A stretch of 48,798 nucleotides of DNA, taken from Lachnospiraceae bacterium (lineage in GTDB: Bacteria > Bacillota > Clostridia > Lachnospirales > Lachnospiraceae). Below the pieces are notes generated by a model, which saw only the letters and a list, made by a program, of their open reading frames with translations, did not search any database and was not told the DNA's origin. A program made the translations under genes and the position numbers. This document shows positions 33,119-40,836 of the stretch, piece by piece (position 1 is the stretch's first letter; every line of letters starts with the position of its first letter). The stretch lies in contig JAJQHQ010000071.1 in NCBI GenBank assembly GCA_021199655.1, positions 1 to 48,798 of the forward strand, given 5' to 3'.

Positions 33119-34159
33119 TCAGGTTCTGACACGATCGATCGGGAGGCGGCCTGCGTCAGCCGGAAAACTCCCTGCGCAGTCCTGCCCATCAAGTCTCTGC
33201 CTGATAAATTCCACGAACATCTCTGCCTTTTCCGAAAGGCTTTCCCCATGCCGTCGAACGAGGCCAAAAACAATCCGGTCTTCCCGCAAACCTTCCATCG
33301 GGGTCCCGGTAATATCAGAGGAGTGCCCAACGGAAAGATAATCCGCGCTGATGTTACAAAGATCACCTGTCTGGAGAATTCTTGTCATGATATATTCACT
33401 GTTCGTCGTTACAACCGTCTCCGCTTTCTCAACGGTATTTCCATACAGATCAATGAGTTCCCGATAATTATCAGAAGAAAACTCATCTGGAAAACGCTGG
33501 ATCAGGCGCAGCCTGGAGATATTATTTTCAAAATCGGAGTCAACAGCCCGATCGGAAGGTATCTCATCGCCGGATGCCCAGTTGAAATGCCGGTCGCCTT
33601 CCATATGCTCTTTTCCCGAAAAAAGCATCAGACGGGTCTCTTTCAGCGGAAAGAATTCCAGATAATTCCGCTTCAGGTAATATTGAAACGCTGAGCTCTG
33701 GTTTCTCATTACGTAGACAAACCCCATGTCGTCTGTCCGCTTCTCCAAACGAGCTGCAATTTCGTGTATTCCTGCCGTGTAAATCTGATAGTGCAGTCCG
33801 TCCTCCCTGTGCGCCAGGTAAAAATCCAGAAACGCATCCGCGAACCAGGAACTGGGATTTGCGCAAATACGCAGAGTCTCCGTTTGTCTTTCCTCAGCTG
33901 CTAACTGAATGTCCCTCAGATTATCCAGAATTGCCTTCGCATATGGATAGACAGCCTTTCCCTGCGGCGTCAGAACCGTTCCTCTGACACATCTTTCAAA
34001 AAGCTGTACACCGAGAGTGTCTTCCATCGACCGGATAGCCTTGCTTACACTTGGCTGCGACATATGAAGCCGGGCGGCTGCTCCACTGATAGAACCGCTC
34101 TGAACGCAGGCAGCAAAGCATTCAATTTGTCTGAAATCTGTCAGATTCCTGTAGCTCAC
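33119..34159 (-). CDS. LysR family transcriptional regulator
   Basis: A 346-residue regulator. The N-terminal winged helix (FRQIECFAACVQSGSISGAAARLHMSQPSVSKAIRSMEDTLGVQLFER) is a textbook LysR DNA-binding domain; the remainder is a two-lobed effector domain. Start is a GTG at 34159 with GGAGG nine bases upstream. It lies just upstream of the MATE gene in the same direction and downstream of three tandem palindromic elements. The target is likely itself, the MATE gene or the Dpp/Nik operon, but this is inference. Confidence 0.9.
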   Translation of the reverse strand: MSYRNLTDFRQIECFAACVQSGSISGAAARLHMSQPSVSKAIRSMEDTLGVQLFERCVRGTVLTPQGKAVYPYAKAILDNLRDIQLAAEERQTETLRICANPSSWFADAFLDFYLAHREDGLHYQIYTAGIHEIAARLEKRTDDMGFVYVMRNQSSAFQYYLKRNYLEFFPLKETRLMLFSGKEHMEGDRHFNWASGDEIPSDRAVDSDFENNISRLRLIQRFPDEFSSDNYRELIDLYGNTVEKAETVVTTNSEYIMTRILQTGDLCNISADYLSVGHSSDITGTPMEGLREDRIVFGLVRRHGESLSEKAEMFVEFIRQRLDGQDCAGSFPADAGRLPIDRVRT

Positions 34160-34185
34160 TTCCTGGCGCCTCCGAATTTATTTGT

Positions 34186-34276
34186 AACGGTTCAATGCCT
34201 TCGCAGTTTCATTTTTCGTAACTGTTCAGTACTTTCGCAGTTTCATTTTTCATAACGGTTCAGTACCTTCACAGTT
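34186..34276 (-). repeat. Three tandem copies (34-bp period) of the dispersed palindromic element
   Basis: Copies at 34186-34208, 34220-34242 and 34254-34276 have arms AACGGT or AACTGT and GCAGTT or ACAGTT, with linkers like TCATTTTTC. The spacing is exactly 34 bp. The array fills the gap between the methyltransferase stop (34289) and the lysR start (34159), the nearest copy ending 26 bp before lysR. Confidence 0.85.
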
Positions 34277-34288
34277 CCATTTTTCTCT

Positions 34289-35071
34289 TTACTTCACGCC
34301 CCGCAGCATAAACATCGGGCGGGAGGCAAAATTCACCTTCTCCTCCTCATCCCAGACCCGGTCCCCGATCCGCTCGTCCGTAAAGATCAACCTAAATCCG
34401 GCGCGCCGCATCAGCTCAATATCCGTCTGCGGTCTTTTACAGCGGCTTAAGATCAGATTGCGGGAGATGGCTTCCATCTTGTCGCTCTCCGAATACTCCT
34501 CGTAATCCTTGATCTGCGCGTCCTTTACCCGTTTCCGGTCTTCCTCAAAGGACTGCGCCTTTTCGTCATCAAAAAGGTAACTGTACCAGCCCGCGTCAAA
34601 ATTCAGCAGAACGCCGCCCTTTTTCAACACACGGTGCCATTCCCGGTAGGCCTCCGCCGGATGCTCCAGATTCCAGGTCAGGTTTCTGGTGACGATCGCG
34701 TCAAAGCCCGCGTTGTCAAAATCAAGATTCTGCGCATCCATCTGTAAAAATGTGATTTTTTCCGCCAAAGCGCCTGCGTTCTTTTTCGCTTCCTCCAGCA
34801 TATTCGGGGTATAGTCCACAGCCGTCACCTGATACCCCCGTTTCGCCAAACCAATGGCAAAAAAGCCCGGGCCCGTCCCGATATCCAGTACCTTTTTCCC
34901 CGGAATTCCTTTTAAATACTGCTCCAGGACATCCATCCACGCCCGCTCATTGTCATGCTCCATCTCAAAACGCACATTTTCCGAATAACTCTCAGCACGC
35001 TTATTCCAGTACGCCTCGATCTCCTGCAGCATGCTTATGTTTTCATTTTCATTGAGTAGTGTTGCTCCCAT
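34289..35071 (-). CDS. Class I SAM-dependent methyltransferase
   Basis: A 260-residue Rossmann-fold methyltransferase. SAM-binding motif I is VLDIGTGPGFFAIGLAKRG; the acidic motif II is VTAVDYTP; motif IV is FDAIVTRN. The sequence after it (TWNLEHPAEAYREWHRVLKKGGVLLNFD) is of the UbiE/Methyltransf_11 type. Substrate is unknown. ATG at 35071 follows GGAGAAGG. Next on the strand are the tandem elements and lysR. Confidence 0.88.
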   Translation of the reverse strand: MGATLLNENENISMLQEIEAYWNKRAESYSENVRFEMEHDNERAWMDVLEQYLKGIPGKKVLDIGTGPGFFAIGLAKRGYQVTAVDYTPNMLEEAKKNAGALAEKITFLQMDAQNLDFDNAGFDAIVTRNLTWNLEHPAEAYREWHRVLKKGGVLLNFDAGWYSYLFDDEKAQSFEEDRKRVKDAQIKDYEEYSESDKMEAISRNLILSRCKRPQTDIELMRRAGFRLIFTDERIGDRVWDEEEKVNFASRPMFMLRGVK

Positions 35072-35146
35072 AGGATCCTTCTCCGTTTTCTACTTCGTTT
35101 ATTTTTTATCAAGCAAAAGGAGTATAAACGGAATCTTTAGGCCGCG

Positions 35147-35164
35147 CAAGCCCCGTGGGGGGAT
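35147..35164. repeat. CAAGCCCC-type short repeat, copy 2
   Basis: CAAGCCCCGTGGGGGGAT in the intergenic DNA upstream of the methyltransferase; partner of 31652-31669. Confidence 0.5.
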
Positions 35165-35225
35165 AAAATCTGCGTAAATTTTTATGTCGGCAGCCGTCTG
35201 GCAAAAAATTTATCGAATATTACGA

Positions 35226-35264
35226 AAAAAGAACGAATCCAGGAAATCTGGATTCGTTCTTTTT
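35226..35264. terminator. Strong bidirectional terminator
   Basis: A perfect 17-bp stem (35226-35242 / 35248-35264) with loop GAAAT and A/T tails at both ends. It follows the phosphotransferase gene on the minus strand. Confidence 0.92.
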
Positions 35265-35283
35265 ACTTTGTTAAAAAATACTG

Positions 35284-36042
35284 TTACTGGAAATCAATAA
35301 TCTCCGTCCATCTGCGAAGGAATGCTTCCTCCTCTGGAATACCTTTGGTCATCTGCGCCGCTGCGGCGATCGGAAGCCATTTCTGCACGTACTGCTTCGC
35401 GGTATCGCTCTTTTTGCAGAAAAGATCCAGGTACAGATCCGCTTTCTTCTGGTTCTTCAGCGCGAACTCCAGATATGTAATCGCAGCGTCGCCGCTGGCG
35501 TTGCCCTGTGTCGCGTGCGCCCAGTCCACGATAGCCATGGTGCCGTCCTCTTTCACGATGACATTGCTCGGGTTGAAGTCGCCATGGCAGAGCTTCGTGT
35601 GATTCGGCATGGCGTTCAGGCGGGTGTTCAGCTCATAGCGCGTGGTCGCGTCAATCTTATCCTTCAGGCTGTCGATCTTGCGGGCAAATTTGTCCTTCTG
35701 CAGCGTCAGCCGCGGCGCCTTTTTCGCGTGCATGGAAAGCTGCGCGTCCACAAACTGCTCCATGTAGGTCTCGATGTTCAGCGGGTCGTTTTCCATCTTC
35801 TGCTCCAGCGTTTCCCCCGCCACATACTGAATCGCGAGCGCCCACTCGCCGTCAATCCGCGTCACCTCCAGCACCGGCGGAATGGAAAGACCGCTCTCCT
35901 CAACACGCGCGGTGCAGAGTGCTTCATTAAATACATTTGCTTTGCCATGCTCTACCGTGAACACCTTGACAATGCGGTCGCCGTCCTGATAGACCACCTT
36001 GTAGGGACGGGTCGCCAATACTTTTTTATCCTTTAAATTCAT
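35284..36042 (-). CDS. Phosphotransferase of the aminoglycoside/choline kinase fold
   Basis: A 252-residue small-molecule kinase-like protein (APH/ChoK superfamily). The catalytic loop is LCHGDFNPSNVIV (HGDxxxxN) and the metal-binding motif IVDWAHA (D-x-W). RIVKVFTVEHGKANVFNEAL holds a likely ATP-binding Lys. Substrate could be an antibiotic, a sugar or an amino alcohol; no resistance claim is supported. ATG at 36042 follows GGAGG. A perfect 11-bp stem (36062-36072 / 36080-36090) precedes it. Confidence 0.82.
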   Translation of the reverse strand: MNLKDKKVLATRPYKVVYQDGDRIVKVFTVEHGKANVFNEALCTARVEESGLSIPPVLEVTRIDGEWALAIQYVAGETLEQKMENDPLNIETYMEQFVDAQLSMHAKKAPRLTLQKDKFARKIDSLKDKIDATTRYELNTRLNAMPNHTKLCHGDFNPSNVIVKEDGTMAIVDWAHATQGNASGDAAITYLEFALKNQKKADLYLDLFCKKSDTAKQYVQKWLPIAAAAQMTKGIPEEEAFLRRWTEIIDFQ

Positions 36043-36061
36043 GGTTCGGACCTCCTGTTCT

Positions 36062-36090
36062 TATCCTGCGTCCATTTCAGACGCAGGATA
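36062..36090 (-). terminator. Hairpin between adhE and the phosphotransferase gene
   Basis: TATCCTGCGTC pairs with GACGCAGGATA (11 bp, 8-nt loop minus one). There is no T run, so it may be a weak terminator of adhE or a processing stem ahead of the next gene. Confidence 0.45.
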
Positions 36091-36154
36091 TGCCATATTC
36101 TGATTTCGGTTCCATTTCCAATTGTATTTATTTCAATTCTCAAACGTCACTTTT

Positions 36155-38794
36155 TTATTCCGCTTCGGATGAATGCTGCTGATAGTCTTTTCCGTAATAC
36201 GCCTTCAGATAAATTTCCTTCAGCTCGCTCATCAGCGGGTAGCGCGGGTTCGCGCCGGTGCACTGGTCGTTGAAAGCCTGTTCGGTCATCTCGTCCAGCG
36301 TATCCAGGAAATACTGTTCATCCACACCGTAGTCACGGATGGTCGGCTTGATCTCGATCGCACGCTTCAGATCTTCCAGCTTGTCGATCAGCTTATCCAG
36401 CACCTCCTGATCAGTCTCGCCGGTCAGACCGACCGAGCGGCCGATCTCCGCATAGCGCGCAAGGGTGTGCGGATACTGATACTGCGGGAAGGTACCCATC
36501 TTGGCCGGAACCTCCGCGCTGTTGTAGCGCATCACATCGGTCAGCACCAGCGCGTTGGCGATACCGTGCGGAATATGGTGGAACGCGCCCAGTTTGTGAG
36601 CCAGAGAGTGGTTCACGCCAAGGAACGCATTGGCAAACGCCATACCAGCCATGCAGGAAGCGTTGGCCATATGGTCTCTTGCCTCGATGTCGTTGCCATC
36701 CTTATAAGCTCTCGGCAGATATTCAAATACCAGTTTGATTGCGCGCAGCGCCAGGCTGTCCGTAAAGTCAGAGGCCATAACGGATACATACGCTTCAATC
36801 GCGTGCGTCATCACGTCAATACCGGACGCGCAGGTCAGCCCCTTCGGCGCGCTGATCATATTGTCTGTATCCACGATTGCCATATCCGGCATCAGCTCGT
36901 AGTCCGCCAGCGGCCATTTGATGCCGGTCTCTTTGTCCGTGATGATCGCGAACGGCGTCACCTCAGAGCCGGTACCGGAGGAGGTCGGGATTGCTACGAA
37001 ATAAGCTTTTTTACCCATCTTCGGGAAAGTATAAATTCTCTTGCGGATATCCATGAAGTCCATCGACATGTCTTCAAAATCCGCGTCCGGGTTCTCATAG
37101 AGCACCCACATGATCTTGCCCGCGTCCATCGCGGAGCCGCCGCCCAGCGCGATCACAACATCCGGCTCAAACGCAGTCATGGCCGCCGCTCCGGCTTTTG
37201 CGGACGCAAGCGACGGATCCGGCTCCACATCGGAAAAGCAGGTGTGGACAATGCCCATCTCGTCAAGTTTCTGTTCAATCGGTCTGGTATTGCCGTTTTT
37301 ATAAAGGAAGGAGTCTGTCACGATAAACGCGCGCTTCTTGCCCATCACCGTACCCAGCTCATCTAAGGCCACCGGCATGCAGCCTCTCTTAAAGTAAACC
37401 TTTTCCGGAGTCCTCATCCACAGCATATTCTCTCTCCTTTCGGCAACGGTCTTAATGTTGATCAAATGCTTTACGCCTACGTTCTCGGAAACGGAATTGC
37501 CGCCCCAGGAGCCGCAGCCCAGCGTCAGGGAAGGAGTCAGCTTGAAATTGTAAATGTCACCGATGCCGCCCTGCGAAGAAGGCGTGTTGATCAGGATACG
37601 GCAGGTCTTCATCGCCGCCGCGTGCTTTGCCATCTTCTCCGTTTCGTTCGTATTAATATAGAGGGATGAAGTGTGGCCGTAGCCGCCGTCCGCAATCAGA
37701 TGCTCTGCCTTCTCGATTGCCTCGTCGAACGTCGCCGCTTTGTACATCGCCAGCACCGGAGAGAGCTTCTCGTGCGCGAATTCCTCGCTGATGTCCACGG
37801 ATTCCACCTCGCCGATCAGCACCTTCGTCCAGGTCGGAACCTCCACGCCCGCCATCTTCGCGATGGTATATGCGCTCTGGCCCACGATCTTCGCGTTCAG
37901 CGCGCCATTGATAATGATCGTCTTGCGCACCTTATCCAGCTCATCGCCCTGCAGGAAATAGCAGCCACGGTACTGGAACTCATCCTTCACCTGCTGATAT
38001 ACGCCCTCCAGCACCGTCACCGACTGCTCGGACGCGCAGATCATACCATTGTCAAATGTCTTGGAATGAATGATGGAGTTTACTGCCAGACGCACATCCG
38101 CCGTGTCGTCAATAATGACCGGCGTATTGCCCGCGCCCACGCCGAGCGCCGGCTTACCGGATGAATACGCTGCTTTCACCATACCCGGGCCGCCGGTCGC
38201 CAGAATGATATCTGAGTCCCGCATGACCATATTCGTCAGTTCCAGACTCGGAACGTCGATCCAACCGATGATGCCTTCCGGAGCGCCCGCCTTCACCGCG
38301 GCCTCCAGCACCACCTTCGCCGCCTCGATCGTGCTCTTTTTCGCACGCGGATGCGGGCTGATAATGATCGCGTTCCTCGTCTTCAGCGAGATCAGCGTCT
38401 TAAAAATCGCCGTTGACGTCGGATTCGTCGTCGGGATGACCGCCGCGATCAGACCGATCGGCTCCGCGATCTTCTTGATGCCGTAGGTCTTATCCTCCTC
38501 GATCACGCCGCAGGTCTTTGTATTTTTGTATGCATTATAAATATATTCCGACGCATAATGATTCTTGATGACCTTGTCCTCGACCACTCCCATGCCGGTC
38601 TCCTCCACCGCCATCTTCGCCAGCGGAATACGCGCCTTGTCCGCAGCGGTAGCTGCAGCTTTGAAGATTTTGTCGACCTGCTCCTGCGTGTACGTCGCAA
38701 AAATCTTCTGCGCCTCCTTCATGGCAGTCATTTTCGCTTCCAGCGCTTCCGCCGTATCAATGATGTCCGGGATGTTGCTTTCTGTGTTCGCCAT
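36155..38794 (-). CDS. adhE: Bifunctional acetaldehyde-CoA/alcohol dehydrogenase
   Basis: An 879-residue fermentation enzyme reducing acetyl-CoA to acetaldehyde to ethanol with two NADH. The N-terminal aldehyde dehydrogenase half (to about 440) has its catalytic Cys in NGMICASEQSV. The C-terminal iron alcohol dehydrogenase half has GGGSAMDAGK for NAD and the iron ligands in NHSLAHKLGAFHHIPHG. Length is that of full AdhE, which assembles into spirosomes. ATG at 38794 follows AGGAGG. A ~160-nt leader, a consensus promoter and a Rex-like site indicate redox control. Confidence 0.96.
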   Translation of the reverse strand: MANTESNIPDIIDTAEALEAKMTAMKEAQKIFATYTQEQVDKIFKAAATAADKARIPLAKMAVEETGMGVVEDKVIKNHYASEYIYNAYKNTKTCGVIEEDKTYGIKKIAEPIGLIAAVIPTTNPTSTAIFKTLISLKTRNAIIISPHPRAKKSTIEAAKVVLEAAVKAGAPEGIIGWIDVPSLELTNMVMRDSDIILATGGPGMVKAAYSSGKPALGVGAGNTPVIIDDTADVRLAVNSIIHSKTFDNGMICASEQSVTVLEGVYQQVKDEFQYRGCYFLQGDELDKVRKTIIINGALNAKIVGQSAYTIAKMAGVEVPTWTKVLIGEVESVDISEEFAHEKLSPVLAMYKAATFDEAIEKAEHLIADGGYGHTSSLYINTNETEKMAKHAAAMKTCRILINTPSSQGGIGDIYNFKLTPSLTLGCGSWGGNSVSENVGVKHLINIKTVAERRENMLWMRTPEKVYFKRGCMPVALDELGTVMGKKRAFIVTDSFLYKNGNTRPIEQKLDEMGIVHTCFSDVEPDPSLASAKAGAAAMTAFEPDVVIALGGGSAMDAGKIMWVLYENPDADFEDMSMDFMDIRKRIYTFPKMGKKAYFVAIPTSSGTGSEVTPFAIITDKETGIKWPLADYELMPDMAIVDTDNMISAPKGLTCASGIDVMTHAIEAYVSVMASDFTDSLALRAIKLVFEYLPRAYKDGNDIEARDHMANASCMAGMAFANAFLGVNHSLAHKLGAFHHIPHGIANALVLTDVMRYNSAEVPAKMGTFPQYQYPHTLARYAEIGRSVGLTGETDQEVLDKLIDKLEDLKRAIEIKPTIRDYGVDEQYFLDTLDEMTEQAFNDQCTGANPRYPLMSELKEIYLKAYYGKDYQQHSSEAE

Positions 38795-38920
38795 TTAGAA
38801 TCCTCCTGTTGTTCAGATAATGTATAGTGACAAAAAGATTGACTGTTAGCCGAAACCGTTCGAGATATTGACTGCGGTTCCATAAAAATTTGATAAAAAA
38901 TGAAAACCCCGTGTAAAATA

Positions 38921-38938
38921 TTGGTAAAAAATTAACGT
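38921..38938. promoter_or_regulatory. Putative Rex operator of adhE
   Basis: TTGGTAAAAAATTAACGT differs at three positions from the Rex consensus TTGTTA-N6-TAACAA. It lies about 20-35 bp downstream of the predicted adhE transcription start, where a bound repressor would block RNA polymerase when NADH is low. Confidence 0.5.
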
Positions 38939-38962
38939 TAAATATTTATCAATCTTGAGGTC

Positions 38963-38991
38963 ATTATATTGCACTTGCTTTCATTCGTCAA
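38963..38991 (-). promoter_or_regulatory. adhE promoter
   Basis: On the minus strand TTGACG (38986-38991), a 17-bp spacer and a perfect TATAAT (38963-38968). Confidence 0.75.
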
Positions 38992-39099
38992 GCTTGAATA
39001 TCTCATAAATAATTCCGGGAAATTGCCCGGTTTTGGGCATTATTTACTATAAAAAAATTCAACAAAGCTGAATATTTCCTGCCAGACGGGTCATACTAA

Positions 39100-39256
39100 G
39101 ATTAGTCTCACAGAGATGCCTTCGGATCCCCCTCCGGAGGAAAAAATGTGAAACTGCGAAGTAACTATGAAAGCCTGTACAAAAGATAAAAATTAATACT
39201 TATCCTCCCCTTTAGAATCGGGTCCGGTACAAAGGCGTACCGGACCCGGTTTTTTT
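39100..39256 (+). ncRNA. Candidate plus-strand small RNA with orphan terminator
   Basis: No plus-strand gene precedes the strong terminator at 39219-39256, so a non-coding transcript is likely. The segment includes a CCTTCGG / CCGGAGG hairpin (about 39118-39139) directly followed by GGAGGAAAAAATG. That ATG is followed at once by TGA, so it is not a normal gene start. The 5' end is uncertain; TACTAA at 39094-39099 could be a -10 box. I could not match it to a known RNA class. Confidence 0.35.
39219..39256 (+). terminator. Orphan rho-independent terminator
   Basis: CGGGTCCGGTAC (39219-39230) pairs exactly with GTACCGGACCCG (39237-39248), followed by G and seven T residues. Confidence 0.9.
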
Positions 39257-39429
39257 GCTGTAAAATCAAGGGTTTTGCGAATTGTTGATCAAAGCTCAAA
39301 GGCTTCTTTTGATGTCTATACACCATTTTTACACCAATTTGATGATTTGCTACGCTAATCACGGACAAATTCAAGAATGCCGACAGAACTGTTCTGCCGA
39401 CATTTTATATGGTATCTCCTGCTCATACT

Positions 39430-39612
39430 TCACGATATATTCCGAAACCGATTCCTGTTTTTCGCCGCAAGTGAAAAGGCCTTTTCCATCGCTGGAGTAA
39501 GTTCCGGGGAATCCTCGTCATAAATTATTTCTTTCTTTCTGGCAGCTTCGATCTGCCGAATTTGTTCGTCTGTTGGCTTTTGGTCTTTACTTAAAGTAGC
39601 TGTCCTGATCAT
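39430..39612 (-). CDS. BrnA-like antitoxin
   Basis: A 60-residue protein overlapping the end of the BrnT gene by 26 bp. The sequence TLSKDQKPTDEQIRQIEAARKK and YDEDSPELTPAMEKAF matches short clostridial partners of BrnT toxins. ATG at 39612 follows AAAGGAG. It is shorter than proteobacterial BrnA and lacks a clear C-terminal ribbon-helix-helix, so it may neutralise by binding only. Confidence 0.7.
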   Translation of the reverse strand: MIRTATLSKDQKPTDEQIRQIEAARKKEIIYDEDSPELTPAMEKAFSLAAKNRNRFRNIS

Positions 39613-39889
39613 AATAAATGCTCCTTTCTCTCGTTGTCGCCAGCCGTGCTGAGATAATGCGAACTTTTTCCTTTCGTTCCGTATATACTACAAACAAAAC
39701 ATCCTGCACCAATCCTATCGTATTATAGCGATCTTCTTCCTGGCTATGCTCGATATCATAAATCTCCAACCTATTGTCATCATTGAAAACAAGCATTGCC
39801 GTCTCAAAGTCAATTCCATGCTTTTCAACGTTTCGTTGGTTTTTAATATCATCCCACTCGAATTCAAGATCGTTCAAATCAATCACCAT
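39587..39889 (-). CDS. BrnT family ribonuclease toxin
   Basis: A 100-residue RelE-fold ribonuclease toxin. FEWDDIKNQRNVEKHGIDFETAMLVF, the DIEHSQEEDRYNTIG block and RIISARLATTRERSIYY are the BrnT signature; the Lys, His and Arg residues are the expected active-site set. I start at 39889 (MVIDLNDLEFEWDD) because BrnT proteins begin so. The open frame extends to 40018 through unrelated sequence joined to a truncated DUF4160 gene, a sign of rearrangement. Confidence 0.82.
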   Translation of the reverse strand: MVIDLNDLEFEWDDIKNQRNVEKHGIDFETAMLVFNDDNRLEIYDIEHSQEEDRYNTIGLVQDVLFVVYTERKEKVRIISARLATTRERSIYYDQDSYFK

Positions 39890-39990
39890 CTTTCCTGCAA
39901 TCTCAAGATAAGCATACCATGTTCCGTTTTTTCTTTCAAGAGACATTTTTTGTCCGAAACAGGCCTGAAATCTTCTGCATTTCTTTTGTC

Positions 39991-40140
39991 TTAACACTTG
40001 CCTGAGCTTGTTATCCAAATCTTAGTAGCATTCGGGGACGGATTGCCTTTTGAAACATGGATGTGCACTGGCTCCAGAGGCTTGTTTTCATTCATCCAAA
40101 AATACACCCAGTAACCGCCTATTTTAAAGACCTGAGGCAT
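39991..40140 (-). pseudogene. Truncated DUF4160 protein
   Basis: ATG at 40140 with GGAGG nine bases upstream starts MPQVFKIGGYWVYFWMNEN, the DUF4160 N-terminus, but a stop after 49 codons (...ITSSGKC) cuts it at about half length. The missing half is not found downstream; sequence leading into brnT takes its place. It overlaps the upstream 90-residue gene by 17 bp, the usual arrangement of this pair. Confidence 0.65.
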
Positions 40141-40396
40141 TCTCAAAGCCTCCTTCCTGTGAAAACTGCAAAATTAAATGAGCAGTAGATTTGATGATTT
40201 CCTGAAATTTTTTTATTTCTTCATCACCAAAATGATATATATCCTCCCACTTGTATTGTGGCAGCCAACAAGTAGCATGACGAAAGCAATACTTCTCATC
40301 TGGTTTTTCAATATAAACTTTAACAGTTCCGTTTTCTTGCATATCAGAATGTACGATTTCTGTCCCATCATTTAACGTCATAAAAGGATACATCAT
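40124..40396 (-). CDS. Small conserved-looking protein paired with DUF4160
   Basis: A 90-residue protein (MMYPFMTLNDGTEIVHSDM, KVYIEKPDEKYCFRHATCWLPQYKWEDIYHF, ending FSQEGGFENASGL). I know of no assigned function. It resembles the gene usually found before DUF4160 in gut Firmicutes, possibly one half of a toxin-antitoxin-like pair. The start lies behind AGGAGGAATTGTTG. Its partner is truncated, so the module is probably inactive. Confidence 0.55.
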   Translation of the reverse strand: MMYPFMTLNDGTEIVHSDMQENGTVKVYIEKPDEKYCFRHATCWLPQYKWEDIYHFGDEEIKKFQEIIKSTAHLILQFSQEGGFENASGL

Positions 40397-40430
40397 ACAA
40401 CAATTCCTCCTCTTCCATCCAACAGGCTTA

Positions 40431-40478
40431 CTACTTCATCATAGTCAACGGTGTTGAATTAACTATCACCTTACGCAT
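40431..40478 (-). pseudogene. N-terminal relic of a DUF3368 PIN-like toxin
   Basis: The frame MRKVIVNSTPL from ATG 40478 is the start of DUF3368 proteins, the usual partner of UPF0175. It breaks after 11 codons and stops at 40431. The following sequence, in another frame, reads DYDEVVSLLDGRGGIVV, the tail of some unrelated gene. A deletion fused the two. Confidence 0.55.
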
Positions 40479-40488
40479 TGTTCAGTTC

Positions 40489-40725
40489 CTACATGAACTC
40501 TTCTTCATTATCAAAATGGAAAATTGATACATGGTTCTTCCCCAGATAACTAATAAAATCCTCTTCGGACAATCCGGCTATCCGCGCACAATATCCTATG
40601 GATACTCCGCTTTGTGTATAATATCCAAGTGCTACTGCCTTTCTCACAAAGCTACAGGCATCTTCTTTATTCATTTTTGTATCATAAAGGACTTCATCCG
40701 GTATACTGATTGCTATCTGACACAT
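40489..40725 (-). CDS. UPF0175 family antitoxin-like protein
   Basis: A 78-residue protein: IAISIPDEVLYDTKMNKEDACSFVRKAVALGYY, then a helix-turn-helix-like SIGYCARIAGLSEEDFISYLGKNHVSIF. UPF0175 proteins are putative antitoxins beside DUF3368 PIN-like toxins. A TAG at 40489-40491 ends it early: the next codons ELNNA and a TAA at 40471 look like the original end. The toxin partner survives only as a short relic. Confidence 0.75.
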   Translation of the reverse strand: MCQIAISIPDEVLYDTKMNKEDACSFVRKAVALGYYTQSGVSIGYCARIAGLSEEDFISYLGKNHVSIFHFDNEEEFM

Positions 40726-40793
40726 CTATATCTGCTCCTTCCTCAATGCTCTGCTTTAAATGCAGCTTTCCAACGCTTCATGTGTTCTCACAT

Positions 40794-40830
40794 GCATCAT
40801 ATCACACCCAGACTCAAAAACACCTCCTGA
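40794..40830. repeat. Left imperfect direct repeat flanking the DUF1703 gene
   Basis: About 37 bp starting GCATCATATCACACCCAG, roughly 80 percent identical to 42612-42648, in the same orientation. Confidence 0.6.
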
Positions 40831-40836
40831 AAGGGG

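Larger units (their letters stand above)
38795..39429. other. Intergenic region between adhE and the toxin-antitoxin cluster
   Basis: 635 bp without a protein gene. It holds the adhE leader, promoter and Rex-like site (left half) and a candidate plus-strand small RNA ending in a strong terminator (39219-39256). I see nothing I can name in 39257-39429. Confidence 0.6.

Noticed and set aside
34184-34285. Possible CRISPR array (three regular repeats)
   Set aside because: Linkers are about 11 bp and nearly identical, not unique spacers, and no cas genes are present.
36173-37366. 397-codon plus-strand frame
   Set aside because: Antisense of adhE, which is fully accounted for.
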